A stretch of DNA of 64,000 nucleotides, from positions 992,001 through 1,056,000 of the forward strand of contig OY979721.1 of assembly GCA_963855995.1 (NCBI GenBank), given 5' to 3'. This document shows positions 36,670 through 48,852 of this stretch, in pieces; within the stretch, counting starts at the first letter, position 1, and each line of letters starts with the position of its first letter. Made by a program: the position numbers and the translations under genes. The DNA is from Muricea muricata (lineage: Eukaryota; Cnidaria; Anthozoa; Malacalcyonacea; Plexauridae). The notes below the pieces were generated by a model, which was not told the DNA's origin, made no database searches, and saw only the letters and a list, made by a program, of their open reading frames with translations.

Positions 36670-38034
36670 GTGACTGAGTAGAGTGCCATTCAATACAGAC
36701 AGGCTTAAATGTTCTTGGGTCTTCAGGATCATAAATCTAATCGATTAATTCAAAGTAACACTTGTATTGAAATCCCGTCGTGCACTTTAATATTGTCGAA
36801 AGCTTGTCTCATCTGCATGATGCGTTGTTTGCTTGTGGAGAAAAACATTGCAAAAAACTAAAACGTCCTTAACCCGACGAAGTCACAGGACGCAACCCCA
36901 GTAGGGGATTAATACCAGCCGAAAATTTGGTCAAGTTATTCTAATACTTCTGTGTTTATACCGAATTCTCTGACTGGCTCTATTCGGTATGTATTTTTTT
37001 GTCATTCTTTACCCTTATGGCCTTATGTAGAAATCACGGAAAAAATAGATACCATATTTTTCGGGCGTGTTTGTTTTTCCCTCCGTCGTGTACGAAAAAT
37101 GTAAACTATTTCTCCAAATTTAGTAAACAGGTTCGCAGTATTCAGCTTTGAATTTTTACAAACACAATAATTCCGAAATTCATTGAAAAGCCAAAGTCCA
37201 TCATAGAGGACAGAAGAAGTCTTGAACATCATCATTTGCCCAAAAAATGGGGCATATAAAATGGAAAAAAAGGCCTTTGGATCTAGGAACGAATACAGTT
37301 ACCCGAAAAGTATAACTATAAATTTGGAGGTATCGAGCGTTGCACCGGACTCATCCATGATTTTGGAGCGAGCAACTTTATTTATCAATTGTGTTTGTAT
37401 TTTTCTCATATTGTCATTGGCACTAGCAGTCGAAAACATGTTGAACTAGTTATTTATATTTGTTTACGCCGTCTGTGGACATTGTTAACAACATAATTGA
37501 AAGCACAAACTATTGAAAGAAGACTACTGAAGAGTCTTTTTGCCGGGTTCTATTAAGTTTTATCGGGAGTTTTTCAATACCCTGTACAATTTTGTTGCTT
37601 TGAAATAAGCACACGCTGAGGTTTTCTGTTCTCATCAATGCATTGAACGTATCACAAAATTCAACATTCCGTTGGAATGCATCGATGACACAATGTTTTC
37701 AAGGCACATGGAATCGCTCAAAAATTACCAAAGTTTAAAACGATGCTATATATAATCATAACAATGCTATTAATAGGTTATCGAACTGATGTGTTTTAAG
37801 ATGACTAAGCTTTGCGGGTCAACGAAGGCGGTTGGAGAATTTTCTTGAAACAATTTGATCCAGGAAGAAATGTGAAAGTTAAAAAGGCTAAGTGAAAAAA
37901 AAATAAGAAGTAGAATGTTTCCAAATCTGGGCCCTTTCGACTGTTTTCAGGAAGGCTAAGTACACGCAAACGAGGTCTTGACATCTTGACAAAGATCATC
38001 AGAAGCTCTTATATGTGATTTTTGTAATGATGTT
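36670..38034. other. Gene-free stretch
   Basis: Only short frames without recognisable features. No repeat family identified by eye. Confidence 0.45.
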
Positions 38035-38145
38035 ATGAATTCGGGTGAAAAAGAGCATTCCAAAGGTCGTATGTTCGATTCCCACAGTGGTCAGGCATGT
38101 TTTTCAGCTTGCTCGGTGTGGATATAAACTCAGAGTAACACCATA
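38035..38145 (+). mobile_element. Single-arm copy of the B-box repeat
   Basis: Reads aaaggtcgtatgttcgattc, then cacagtggtcaggcatg, then gcttgctcggtgtggatata, then aactcagagtaacacc, collinear with the right arm of 10356-10527. The gttcgattcc core resembles a tRNA B box. Confidence 0.8.
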
Positions 38146-38282
38146 TAAAACATCTCTTATATACAGGTAGTTTTTTCACGCAACATGTCAGTTTACAAAC
38201 AATAATAGATAGCTTGAGGGCTACCGTCGAAGACACGGTCTGAATTCCATAAAGACTTGTCACACAACGATTTGTATTATCT

Positions 38283-38590
38283 ACAGCATGAGTGACTGTG
38301 TTGTATCGCATCTACAAACTCGTGCTGAAAGCGAGAGTGGCATATCTGATGCAGCACGTGCGAGATTGCTGCAAACGACTTGTGAAACTCTTCAATTTCA
38401 TAAATCGATTGAATAATTAATTTTGCGAACACAACTTATAGAAGACCAGAAAATCAAAGTTACAGTTTATCTAAATAATGAGAAATCTGTATCAAACATA
38501 CTGTAGAGACTCCTCGCGCTTATGAGTTCTTTCCTGTGTTCTTCGTGAATTATTAAGAAATTATTTAGAAATTTCTCGTGACTTCGACAA
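38283..38590. repeat. Dispersed repeat, copy 1 (also at 57265 and 59140)
   Basis: Ordered shared words: gtgttgtatcgcat, aaactcgtgctgaaagcgag, cttgtgaaactctt, gagaaatctgtatcaaacat, and a terminal cttcgtgaattatta. Present three times in the window. Confidence 0.75.
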
Positions 38591-38885
38591 CGCCCTACAT
38601 GTTAATTTGTAAACGCTCTGGAACTCGAGCCAGATGAGTTATCTCAAGTGAAGTAAAGTCTCATGGGATATTTATTTGATCGTTGGTAAAAAGGAGGTAA
38701 ATTTAGCTCGCTTTACTGGCTAAAATTGTGTAAATATTATACAATATAAGTTAAACACGTTAGTTTTGCATCCAGTTCGTGTGACAAAGGCGGCAATTTC
38801 TTGCGGTAGAAACTTCCAGTTCAAAGTATACTTGGACTAAATATCGCCCTGAGCGAGGAATCTAAGAGGATACAGGGATCGGCAT

Positions 38886-39007
38886 TCTTACTAGTGGATT
38901 CCAGATTCCTATACTAGTGGATTTCGGATAAATACTACTGGATTCCGGATACAAACTAGTTAATTCCGGATTCTTACTAGTGGATTCCGAATACATACTA
39001 CCGTATA
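38886..39007. repeat. Short tandem repeat (actagtggattccgg unit)
   Basis: Five or six imperfect copies of a roughly 22-bp unit containing actagtggattccggat. The array resumes at 39522-39562 after an inserted element. Confidence 0.8.
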
Positions 39008-39521
39008 TAGTGTGTCTCAGAAAAAGTATTACTCCAACGAAAATTTATGTCAAATAAATTTTACTCAAACCCATGATTCATCGTAATTTCCCAACTTTAT
39101 TCAAATGCAACAGCCAACATGCGATTGCGGCAAAATGAGATTCAATATACTTAATATCTCTGTTGCCTTTGTCGGCCACCGTATTAATCCTCATTAGACA
39201 TGTGCGCCATTCCCAGCAGTGAAATGAACATAAACCATGTTGGTATAAAAAGAAATAGATGCATTTTGAGTGCAACTTTTCTGGCCCAAAAATGAATTTT
39301 TAACATGCAGAGTTTATGCCATTTGCATTTCATTTTCCTCGTTTTGAGATCGAGCATTTTTGATCAGCCTAAATGAAAACCTCTTTTAATCAATCGTATC
39401 CAAACGTAAGCAGCATGTATTCACATGGAGGTTGGGCAACATTGCAAACTTCTTGTTTCATCAATTCTTTCAACTGTATTCATTGCTTATTTTGTCACGT
39501 GACATTTTTTCAGACACACTG
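39008..39521. mobile_element. Tc1/mariner-like non-autonomous element inserted in the tandem repeat
   Basis: The ends are tagtgtgtctcagaaaaa and the inverse of ttttttcagacacactg, flanked by TA on both sides. Tandem-repeat sequence is found directly left and right. 514 bp with no intact transposase; the 65-codon minus frame at 39078-39275 is not recognisable. Confidence 0.65.
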
Positions 39522-39562
39522 TAGTGGATTCCGGGTTTCTGCTAGTAAATTCGGATTTCAGG

Positions 39563-42500
39563 ATTATTTTAAAGACACCAAGCGACAGACGAACAAAGAT
39601 TTAAATGGTTGTTCAGAAATGTTTTCTTGTTTGCTATAGGGAGAAATAAAAGTCGCTTGATGTTTGTAACGTCATGCCTGCAATTGTCTTCGTTGCCAGG
39701 GCAAAATAATTGTTGTTAATTTTTGCTCACTTGTTCTCACACTATTACGTCATTGCCATCAACAGGAAAATACAAAATAAATCGGTGCCGTATCGCTGTC
39801 TTGATGGCACAGTAATGAGCGTCTTTCACATTCAAGTTCACATGCGAGAAATACGATAAGCTTGTAGAATTTTTCTTACCGCCTTGAAAACATCTCGACT
39901 CGAAAGTTCCTAAACAAACACTTTGTTTACATTTTCAAATTCTACATATGTAAAATATAACTATACATATCTAACACTTTTCTGGTTTGCTATGCTCATA
40001 TATGAATTTAAACCAAAGTTTCAATTTAGAAAAAGTTGGAAAGATGCGAAATTTGGGTAATAATTCGTTCTGTCTTTGTTACTCCCCATTGGCATTTGTT
40101 ATAAGAATAACATGTGCACAGATACAGCGTTCTTAAATACATCTATATATTTTTGCTGTTTTATACACTGATGATAAAACTGGGTCAATATCACGAGGCT
40201 CCAAGCCTCCATGTCAGCCGTACCTTGTAATATTGTATCAATTTTTCATATCACCACGTGTAACTATTTTTTAAATTATCAATTAATTAGAAATTGCTTT
40301 AACTGTTGCAATCAGATTTTCTTCGCGACAGAGTGAGCACAAATCATTTGTCAAGACTGAAAGAGATTAAAAACTATTTTGTGATATGCAAATTGAAACC
40401 AATTGCAAAGGTTATCAGTTCGAAGGCATCTTTCGTATACTAAAACTAAACTTAACACATTTATTTATACATGTATGCAGTAATTTTAAATCACACACGT
40501 AAGAACATGCATAAGTTGGCAACAGGAGTTGAGGGAGATCGGCGCAGCTGAGTAACGCAATTTCTTCTATATATTTTATACTTTATACAAAAGCTTCAAA
40601 TTTTGTCCAGAATGAATTTGAAAGAAATATCTAGTTTACATCAGTTGTGAACTTGCCTTTGCCTTCGAGTAATGTCGTGAGACAAGAATCAATCAGTCTA
40701 CTCTCATACAAGCAGTCTCTAAATTATAGTTGTTCTACGAGTTGTGTGACACGGTAGATCAAACATACATTGGATTTTACTACTATTACTGCAATGAAAC
40801 AAGCTAATGTGCTCGGGAAAATAGTAAACAGCTATGCCTATAGTTAAAATTAATTGATGTTGAGACTTGATGAGAGTCAACTACAGACGATGAGAAATTT
40901 GAAGTCTCTGATCAACGCGATAAAGCTACTATACCAGCCTTGATGAAGTATTGAAACATCGTGGCAACTTTTTTTTGACCTTTTTTTTAATTTTTTCTCC
41001 TCAGAATTAACGTGGCGGTAAAAGTTTAATCAGTCGAGCCACATATTCGAAATTTTCTGTAAACGACTCCAGATGTTTACAATTCAATTTTACCCCTCAA
41101 AGGTAGTTTTAAACAATGCTTGCATCTGTGTATCGCTCTGAAAAGACTAAAAAGAACTCTAGTACGAACATTTTGTCGTTTGAAAACATAACACAAAGAT
41201 ACTGGTACAAAGTCCTTGAATTGTGCAAGCTATTGTTTGGCCGCATTCAGAACGCGCAATTAGCAACGAAATAGTTGTGATAAGCTTTGTCGTATTTTAA
41301 TTTAGCGCGCGCACATGTCTAAAAATGGTCGAATTATAATTTGAAACAGTGGTTGACTATGAGACTTTCTCGCCTTATCAACATTGTATTTTAAGCAAAT
41401 GTAATTTATTTTGGATTTTTGTGGAACAGAAATAACTTTGTTGCGTATGTGAGATATTTGGAACGCGTTTGTGTCATCACCCTACACCTGACGTTCTCTC
41501 TATGTAACACGGTCCCAAATTCGTCAGTGCATGCTAAATCAAGAGTTTATGGGCTGCCACCAACCAATACAAACAGGCTTTGTGTGTTGGTTAGAACAAC
41601 GTAAGACATATCACTGTATAGTTTTGTGGGAACACCACGTAAATTTATCATCGCAAAGCTTTCAATCTGCAAGCTGGTGGATCTTCGTCAATTATGAAGA
41701 TGATGAAGAACAGCTTACGGATCAGTCGAGAGCTTTTAAATAATAAATTTGAAACAATGATAACTTTTGTTTTGTCACTAAAAGCTTGATCACTTTTGTG
41801 TTGTCACTAAAAGCTTTATCACTTTAGGCTTGTATGGACCCCGCACAGTTTATTTATACTACATGCATGGATAGCATGTTTGGTTCAACTTATAGTTGTC
41901 TTCCCACTAATTAGAAAGCTAAAGAGTAAAGTTCCTTTACAATAATAAGTTTCTCATGTATACCAGTCTTTTCATGTAATAGTATGTAATCTTTTTAGCT
42001 TTGAAAGTGTCAGTTTTCCATTTTGGGTTATGTTGCCTCTGTCGAGTGGGAGACAGTGTACGCCCGCAATAATGATGACGTTATAGTTTTATATCTAAAA
42101 CGACAATACTTTTGGGATTGTCAAGATTTTGTGGTCATTCTTTTGATGTGGGAAGTGCCCTGCATAAATTATTAGTAGCTAGCTTGTGGTTATCTGGTCT
42201 GTATCCGAAAAGATAATTTTGAACTCTCTATGTTCACCTGCATGGGTTATGTATAGACCTCAAGGTTCCGACTGCATGTTTTTGGACTTGTTTGTTTATA
42301 TGAGTTCAATTTTTGTACGAAGCTCTACAATTAAAATATTAGGAAAGATTGAGCTTTTGCCACTTTATTCCTGCTGCGATCGACACTGTTAGCAATCTTT
42401 GCTGTTTTCTATGGCAGGTGCACGCATCAATGAAATCGAGATTATGTTTGAATGAGTCTAATGAATCCAAGAGTCATGACTCAAAAAACGTTTTCAATTC

Positions 42501-43600
42501 TGTTTATTTTCAATGTTTTTAAACGACGAGGCAATGATATCTTATTAGATAAATTTGTTAGTTCCAGACTTCCAGTGCATGTCAATGAGCACAAAGCTGA
42601 ATATTTTTTAATTATATACTCTCTAGCTGATGACATGAACTGATTGTCATTGATTCAAACCACATTTCACTCATTTCATAGGAGTACCCCCGATGAAGCA
42701 CGAAAATATAGAGTCTTATCCCTACTCTAACTATTACGCTTTGCCAATTTTACATACTCGACACAAATTATCACAAATATACAAGAATATAGCTACCACT
42801 TGTCAAAGATAGCAGGGCACATGCTACAGCTTGAGCCAATAATAGATCACTATACAGTAGCCTTTATAAGAAACGAACATTATATATTCTTCATTTATGA
42901 TATTGGCGCGGGTTTCTAACTGCATTATTTTAAGTACACTGTCGACCTGAGTTCGAGATAACCATGTTTGGTAGTGGAAATTTAATATATATCATCTTTA
43001 TACATGTTTATATTGAATATTATTGAATATTATATTGAAATACTCTTGTTGCTGAAAAAACAGAAATGCTTGTTTTGTTGATGTTTGTGTTATCGCACAG
43101 CACATCAGCCTGAACTCAAAAAGTTATGCTCAAATTAAAATCCTGCTCTTGCAGTATGTAAAATCTGCCCTGAAATTTGAGGGTAGTACATATCTAATTT
43201 TGGCAACGCTATGTTCCTCTAATCTTATATACAGTGACTTTTAACAGCATGACTAGATTGCTAGATTCACGAGAGGCCTGGTGGAGTGCCATTTAACAAA
43301 CATACTGACCCAGTAAAGACTGTCTGGAGCGTAAATATTTTCCAGAAGGCTGAGGCAGCATTATAATTACATTATATATTATAGCCTTTCGCACTTCGTG
43401 GAAACTAACACTTTATATTAATGAGACTGACGATTGTGACTTAAATGTTAACTATCCATACGTTATCCATAATTCAAAATAATGCAAGTAAATTTTTAAT
43501 GTAGACATGAAACTTGTATCAGACAAAAGAGTAATTATGATTTTGTTATCATTTCATTTAATGTTATTTGTTCCTTTTAGTTTATTTCATTTCCGTTTCA
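39563..43600. other. Gene-free stretch
   Basis: AT-rich sequence. Frames such as 41419-41604, 42186-42392 and 42452-42643 are short and lack signal peptides, domains or good splice context. I see no structured repeat. Confidence 0.45.
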
Positions 43601-43765
43601 TTGCCAACTTCTGAATTGCTTTATCTTCTGTATTTTGTAGTATTTGCAATTATACATGCTCCATTTGCTACTGGCTTAGCAAGTTTATAAGTGAACGCAT
43701 GAATGAAAAAGGGTCCTATACAGAAGTATACATGTCTTATGGCTATTTCCCAGCCAACATTTGGA

Positions 43766-43978
43766 CTAAATCCCAATCTTCGAACAAATCCTATACATTG
43801 GTAAAGTTGCTGTCTTAATCGCAATCTCATTCCTATTTTCTATTGCCTTTTGCTCATGAATATCAGCACCAATACATGACATCCCATTTAATTTCCCAGC
43901 CACAAAGTAGTCATAAACCTCAGTTGCCAATTTCATCTCTTCAGCAGCTGCATCGGGCCTCGTTAAAAATATGTCCAT
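43766..43978 (-). CDS. Unrecognised 70-codon coding-like segment
   Basis: The ATG at 43978 opens a frame with protein-like composition (MDIFLTRPDAAAEEMKLATE, then VYDYFVAGKLNGMSCIGADI) to a stop at 43766. Near the stop a second frame (43830-43621) continues with similarly non-random residues (LGFSPNVGWEIAIRHVYF). This could be a frameshifted remnant of one longer protein. I do not recognise the family. It may equally be a chance frame. Confidence 0.25.
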   Translation of the reverse strand: MDIFLTRPDAAAEEMKLATEVYDYFVAGKLNGMSCIGADIHEQKAIENRNEIAIKTATLPMYRICSKIGI

Positions 43979-43999
43979 TTTATCATGGATTTATCACAA

Positions 44000-45070
44000 T
44001 TTAATACATACTTAGTCCACTTATAATGCTTTCAAATTTTATTGTCAACAAAATTTAGGCTTTTTATCTTTTAAGGTCCTTCACATGATACTACAGTTTT
44101 TGGTAGCTAACATAACAATATAACATGAATATTGATTTTTCAAAAGTAACAATTTACATATGAACACGTCATATATTATTTCGTCTTGGACTTGCATGCA
44201 GTTGTTGACAAAATTTGAGAAAAATATTATTTTTTGCGCCGATTTGAATCATTCTAGAAGTATTGAGAGTGCGGGGGTAATACATATAGTCAAACTAAAC
44301 CAAATTATTATTATAATTACAGAACACTGAAACATTATTGAAACAATTGTTGATTTGCATGGTCTTAAAACAGTGTGACGTGTGCATGTGGTGGACCCGT
44401 CACATGCATATAGCATGAATGTGGGCGAAAAAAGCACTGCCTAAAAGCGTGACAGGATAACATTGCATACGTGCATGCAAAATTTGAAAGTCTTATCGTT
44501 GCATGCATTCAAAAAACGTCTTTTTACAGCACTATTCCCGTGATTTTTAATGATCAACGCTCTTTTAATAGTTCTAAAATAACATTAGATTTGTACATTT
44601 GACAGCAACAAAGCTTTATCCTGTCATCTTGTGATCTTTAATGGCCGCTAAATGCACTTTTAATAATTCTAAATTCCTCACTTAAGGGCCGAAAACATAC
44701 CGTGTAACAAACATTATCGAAAAACAGACGCATAAATATTATCAGCTAGTAGATCGCCTTTCTATGAACAGAGTGCTAAAATAATAGAAATTTGTTCCCA
44801 TCAAATATGACGCATCGCACAGCAAGTACTGACTGCGAAACACGTTTCACTATCAAGCTTCGAGATCCATCGCTTTTGAACTTTGCCAAATGTTGCTTTT
44901 GTTGTGATTGTTTTTAATCGGTATCTTCGTACGTAATCGATCAATCTCTTCCTGTCCAAACAAAAGTATCGTCCTCGGTTTGCTGTGCAATCGAGTAACG
45001 CGCACAGTCGTAAATAATTACTCTCACGGTTGCGCACAAATGTGTTAAGCCCACCTCCGCCCTGCGCAAT
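44000..45070. other. Gene-free stretch upstream of the peptide gene
   Basis: No supported gene on either strand; the minus frame 44801-45136 overlaps the peptide-gene promoter and looks like noise. Confidence 0.45.
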
Positions 45071-45074
45071 CAGA

Positions 45075-45082
45075 TATAAATT
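45075..45082 (+). promoter_or_regulatory. TATA box of the secreted peptide gene
   Basis: TATAAATT 88 bp upstream of the ATG at 45163. The spacing allows a 5' UTR of about 55-60 nt. Confidence 0.6.
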
Positions 45083-45162
45083 AAAGCGTTCAAATTTGAT
45101 GCTATTAAATAGGGTGGAAAATTCAAAACGATACAACGAGACGCGCTTCCATCACAGCAATA

Positions 45163-46842
45163 ATGGCGAAATGTTTCAATTTTTCTTTCCTGCTCATGGC
45201 GATTCTATTTTCGGCCTTTCTCATAAGAAATTCTGAAGGTGTTTTTGGTATACTGATACCTGAAGAGGGAAAGCGTGCAATGGAAACTGAATCATCAAAT
45301 CGAAAGATCATGGCACTTCAAGCAATGCGCCAGAAATTGCAACGAAAGGAAGCTTTCAATGCTATGGTATCGAACCTGGTACGAATACATCGCTAATTTT
45401 GATGTTAATAAAACAGTGTTTATATGGAAGAAAAACAAATTGAGGTGTAACTTCAATCTATTACAAATTTAAATTATAGTTGCTATTGAGTAATTTTAAG
45501 AAGACAGCCCAAATACGCGCTAAATATTTTTAGTTAGTTTCAAAGTTTCGACGTCTGGGTACAAGTCAAGTTCTTGATAACCTTTTCAACTTCAACCACA
45601 ACCTAGCAAAACTTAATTTTTTGTGTCCACGACATTAACTCTGCCGTGAGTATGAAACACTATATACGCTTCGCCACGATACCATTGAAGCAGAAAACGG
45701 CCGCTTTAAACCAGTCGAAACATTCAAATTAAAAATGTTTACGGTATTAAACGGATTTTCTATCAATGCAGCTCCAAATGTTTATATATTTTGAATTCAA
45801 TTAAAGGCAAGCCGTTTTAAGATTTATCCTTTGTTATTAAACAGTATCTTAGCTCATTCACAGCGTAGTTGGTGGTCTTCTTACTTCATGTACATAGCGA
45901 TAAAAAACACTGGATCGCAAATTAAAAAACCAGCGTGTAATTGCATTCGAATTTCGGAAATAAAAGGAAATTGAGAACAAGAAAAACATGTACATTGTCT
46001 GGTTTTACAATGACTCGAAATATCAACACAAAATTGTCGTCTTGTTTTAAAAAGCTCGAATCTTGAGTTTACAAGTTGTTGTTTTGAAGTATGTTTTTCC
46101 TTAAATTTTATCAAATTGTCTGCTGGTAATGGAAAAGAAATTATACCACGGCTGTCAAGAGGTCCCTCAAAATACTGGCCGAACAGGAAAATGATATAGT
46201 TTTGTTTCGATTTGTAAAACTGACTTGAGTTCTCGTCATACGAGTTATTAATTACGACACATAATCGTTAGGACGTTACACATAATACTTTGCCTGATAC
46301 AAATACCATTTTCAGGCATAGGTGTCGGATGAAATGTAATGTGATAGGCAAAGGATGCAGGGGGGGGGGAGGGGAGAAGAGGCTTGTTCCCCAATCTAAG
46401 CCAAAATGGCAGTTTTCAAGCGGGATTATTATTTCTACTGAAATGATTAGGTGATATGTAGGACAGAATGCAAATATGTATGCCCAAATTCTCGCTGAGT
46501 AAATAGCTGACTCAGAATGTCTGAAACGTATTCTAGGTGTTAAAATTTCCTTCTTAGAGAGGGGTCTGTGCTCCCAGACCGTCTTAGATGAATGTGATCG
46601 AATTGACGTACATGTCGAAGCATTGACAACAAAAAAATACTGAAGCCAAAATGGCGCCCCTGTAGATTCAGTCACATTCCAGAAATTACTCAGGACAGCT
46701 GTGATTTGTTCAATCGAAAAGGCCCCGAGTCAGTGGGTACAACGGCTAATAATCGGTCCATCCCGCTGATTTCTTTTCGATCTTTTTACAGATCCACAGA
46801 AAGGCTGCCGAAATAAGCAAAGAAATGGACAAAAAACGTTGA
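45163..46842 (+). CDS. Secreted peptide precursor, 88 aa, two coding exons (unrecognised)
   Basis: Exons 45163-45378 and 46792-46842, joined in phase 0. The donor is CTG/GTACGA; the acceptor has a strong pyrimidine tract (tttcttttcgatctttttacag). Residues 1-26 are a signal peptide (FNFSFLLMAILFSAFLIRNS). Next comes VFGILIPEEGKR: Gly-Lys-Arg is a classic amidation plus dibasic cleavage site. The remaining 50 residues have no cysteine and look like one long amphipathic helix (NRKIMALQAMRQKLQRKEAF, then IHRKAAEISKEMDKKR). The layout resembles helical peptide-hormone precursors, but I find no convincing match to a named family. If unspliced, exon 1 ends after five more codons (VRIHR). Confidence 0.65.
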
Positions 46843-47260
46843 AAGACAATGTAGAAATACAAAATGATCAATGCTAGCAAAATACAAATATATTAATTAA
46901 ATTCACAATGAAATCGTTGTAAATCCATAGATACTACTTTTGTTGCTCCAATCACTTAATGTTCACTGCTGTATTTATTTAACTGTCGTAATTAATATGG
47001 AAATAATAAAATATTACATATTTAACTAGAAAATATGACCAGCTTACAAAATATACAAAAGGCTGCCAAAAAAGATACAATTACCACACAAGTCTATTTC
47101 AAATTTACGTATGATTATGCTCAAGGTATAGTTTCGGTGCACGACTGTCTGTTGTTTTGGTTACTCAGTTATAGACTAAAATAACTCCGGCTGTTTGGCA
47201 ATTAAACTAAACTGTAGCGACTGTTTCTGTGTGGGGAAGTTCAATAGAAAACGTGGTAAA
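46843..47260. other. 3' flank of the peptide gene
   Basis: Contains the presumed 3' UTR; an AATAAA word occurs near 47005. No other feature seen. Confidence 0.4.
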
Positions 47261-47332
47261 CCATAGGCGGCCCAATTCAGTGTGTAGTTTCATATAGAGA
47301 TCAGTGCGCACGTAGAATTGGGCCGCCTATGG
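47261..47332. repeat. Short hairpin (ccataggcggcccaattc arms)
   Basis: 18-bp arms, nearly perfect, around a loop of about 36 bp (ccataggcggcccaattc / gaattgggccgcctatgg). Possibly a tiny MITE. Confidence 0.75.
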
Positions 47333-47916
47333 GTAAACACTGATATCTCGTCTAGTAAATTCTGAGACTTATCGATCTGTGTCGATGCATGTGAACGTGG
47401 GGATGTTTTCTGAGTTTATTTTTATTTTGTATTTAGTAGATTGTGCTTATGAGTTAAAAATACTGTGCCAGTTATTCGGGCCGAATTTGTTTGGCTGGAT
47501 ATTATCATCGACAGATTTAGGTTAAAACGTTGTGCCATGAATTCAAGAATCAAAATGCGAACAAAAAATGAATTTTTTGATAGATTGACAATATTTTTGT
47601 ATTGAAATGACTGAAATAAACATATCTCGCATATAACTAAACTACTAAACTATATATAGTGTTAAAGAACCATGACATTTAAAAAAAAACTTATGCGAAA
47701 ACAATTCCGTATTCGTGCGAGTCGAATACAGTTGAATCCTGAGCTAAATATGGTGAATCTGGAACAGTTTTTGTATCTATTTTCCTCGATAATCTCTATG
47801 AATCTCGAGCTAAGTTTCCCGTGCAGAAATTCCACAATTTTTCCACTGAATTTTTCAGAAACAAACCAATAGAGAGGCTGCATTTTCGCGCCGTCGCCAC
47901 CTTGCAAAATGCGGGC

Positions 47917-48845
47917 CAGTGAACTCTAATACAACTGGAACGATAACTTGGCCGCCATCTTTGAAGCCAAATTGAAGGCCGCCATGTACGTCACGCCGCG
48001 AAAATATGACCTATTTTCAAAAGCTCTTTTCGACCCTTTAACTTCGTTGTTTAGAGCCAGTTAGGTGCTAAATATTTTCTAGATAGATTGAAATTTCATG
48101 TACCTCAACTTTCTAGGACGTCCAGTAAGGTTTTAAAATATTTTTTGGCTGCCAAAAATGAAAAACAGTTTCGGCGAAAACTTTGTCACGAAATATCTTT
48201 TTTAAACAACTGTTACCTCTCGAGTTTTAACAGTTAGATGGAAGAGGCTGCCAAGAACTATCCGTAACCGAAGTTTAAAGCTTTAAAACTAATGCTATCT
48301 GACGAAAAATGTTAGTTTTGTACGTATTTTTAAATCAACCATACAAATACACCACTTTGAAAACCTCGATTTACTCACGTTTTAGAAGGGCTACAGCAAA
48401 GACCAAAAGCTCAAAATAAACAACGATACCTGGACTTTAGCACAAGACAAGTTTTGGAAGAGTTGACATGTTTTAAAGCAATATATTCTTGAGTTGAAGA
48501 GCGTAGTTTGCTTCGTAGTTTGCTTCGGCACGTTGAAACTTTCGTCATTTTCCAGAGTAAAAAACTGATAGCCCTCAATTTTTTCCGTAACCAAGTGTAG
48601 AACAGTCAGGACTATCCAGAAAACCAGGATCGAATCTTTAAAATTGAAGTCTTGCGATAAAAATTCTCATTTTTCAAGCATATTTTCGCTCAAAAACAAA
48701 CTTTTCACTCCTCGTAACTTTCCCCAGTCCTTTCGAACAAGCCATTTTCCCCGCGCGGTTCCCGCCTTTTGCTTCAAATTTGGCTTCATCCAATCATAGG
48801 ACGAAAACATAGGAGTTATCGTTCCAGTTGTATTAGAGTTCACTG
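47917..48845. mobile_element. 929-bp DNA transposon relic, 32-bp perfect TIRs, 7-bp target duplication
   Basis: The left end CAGTGAACTCTAATACAACT continues as a perfect 32-bp inverted match to the right end. TGCGGGC immediately flanks both sides (47910-47916 and 48846-48852). There is no intact long frame inside; the 67-codon minus frame 48391-48594 is not recognisable. Non-autonomous, and young enough to keep identical ends. CAGTG ends would suit hAT, but that superfamily normally makes 8-bp duplications. Confidence 0.9.
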
Positions 48846-48852
48846 TGCGGGC

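Noticed and set aside
46268..46675. 135-codon minus-strand frame
   Set aside because: Non-ATG start, crosses a G-rich run, inside the peptide-gene intron; no domain or signal peptide.
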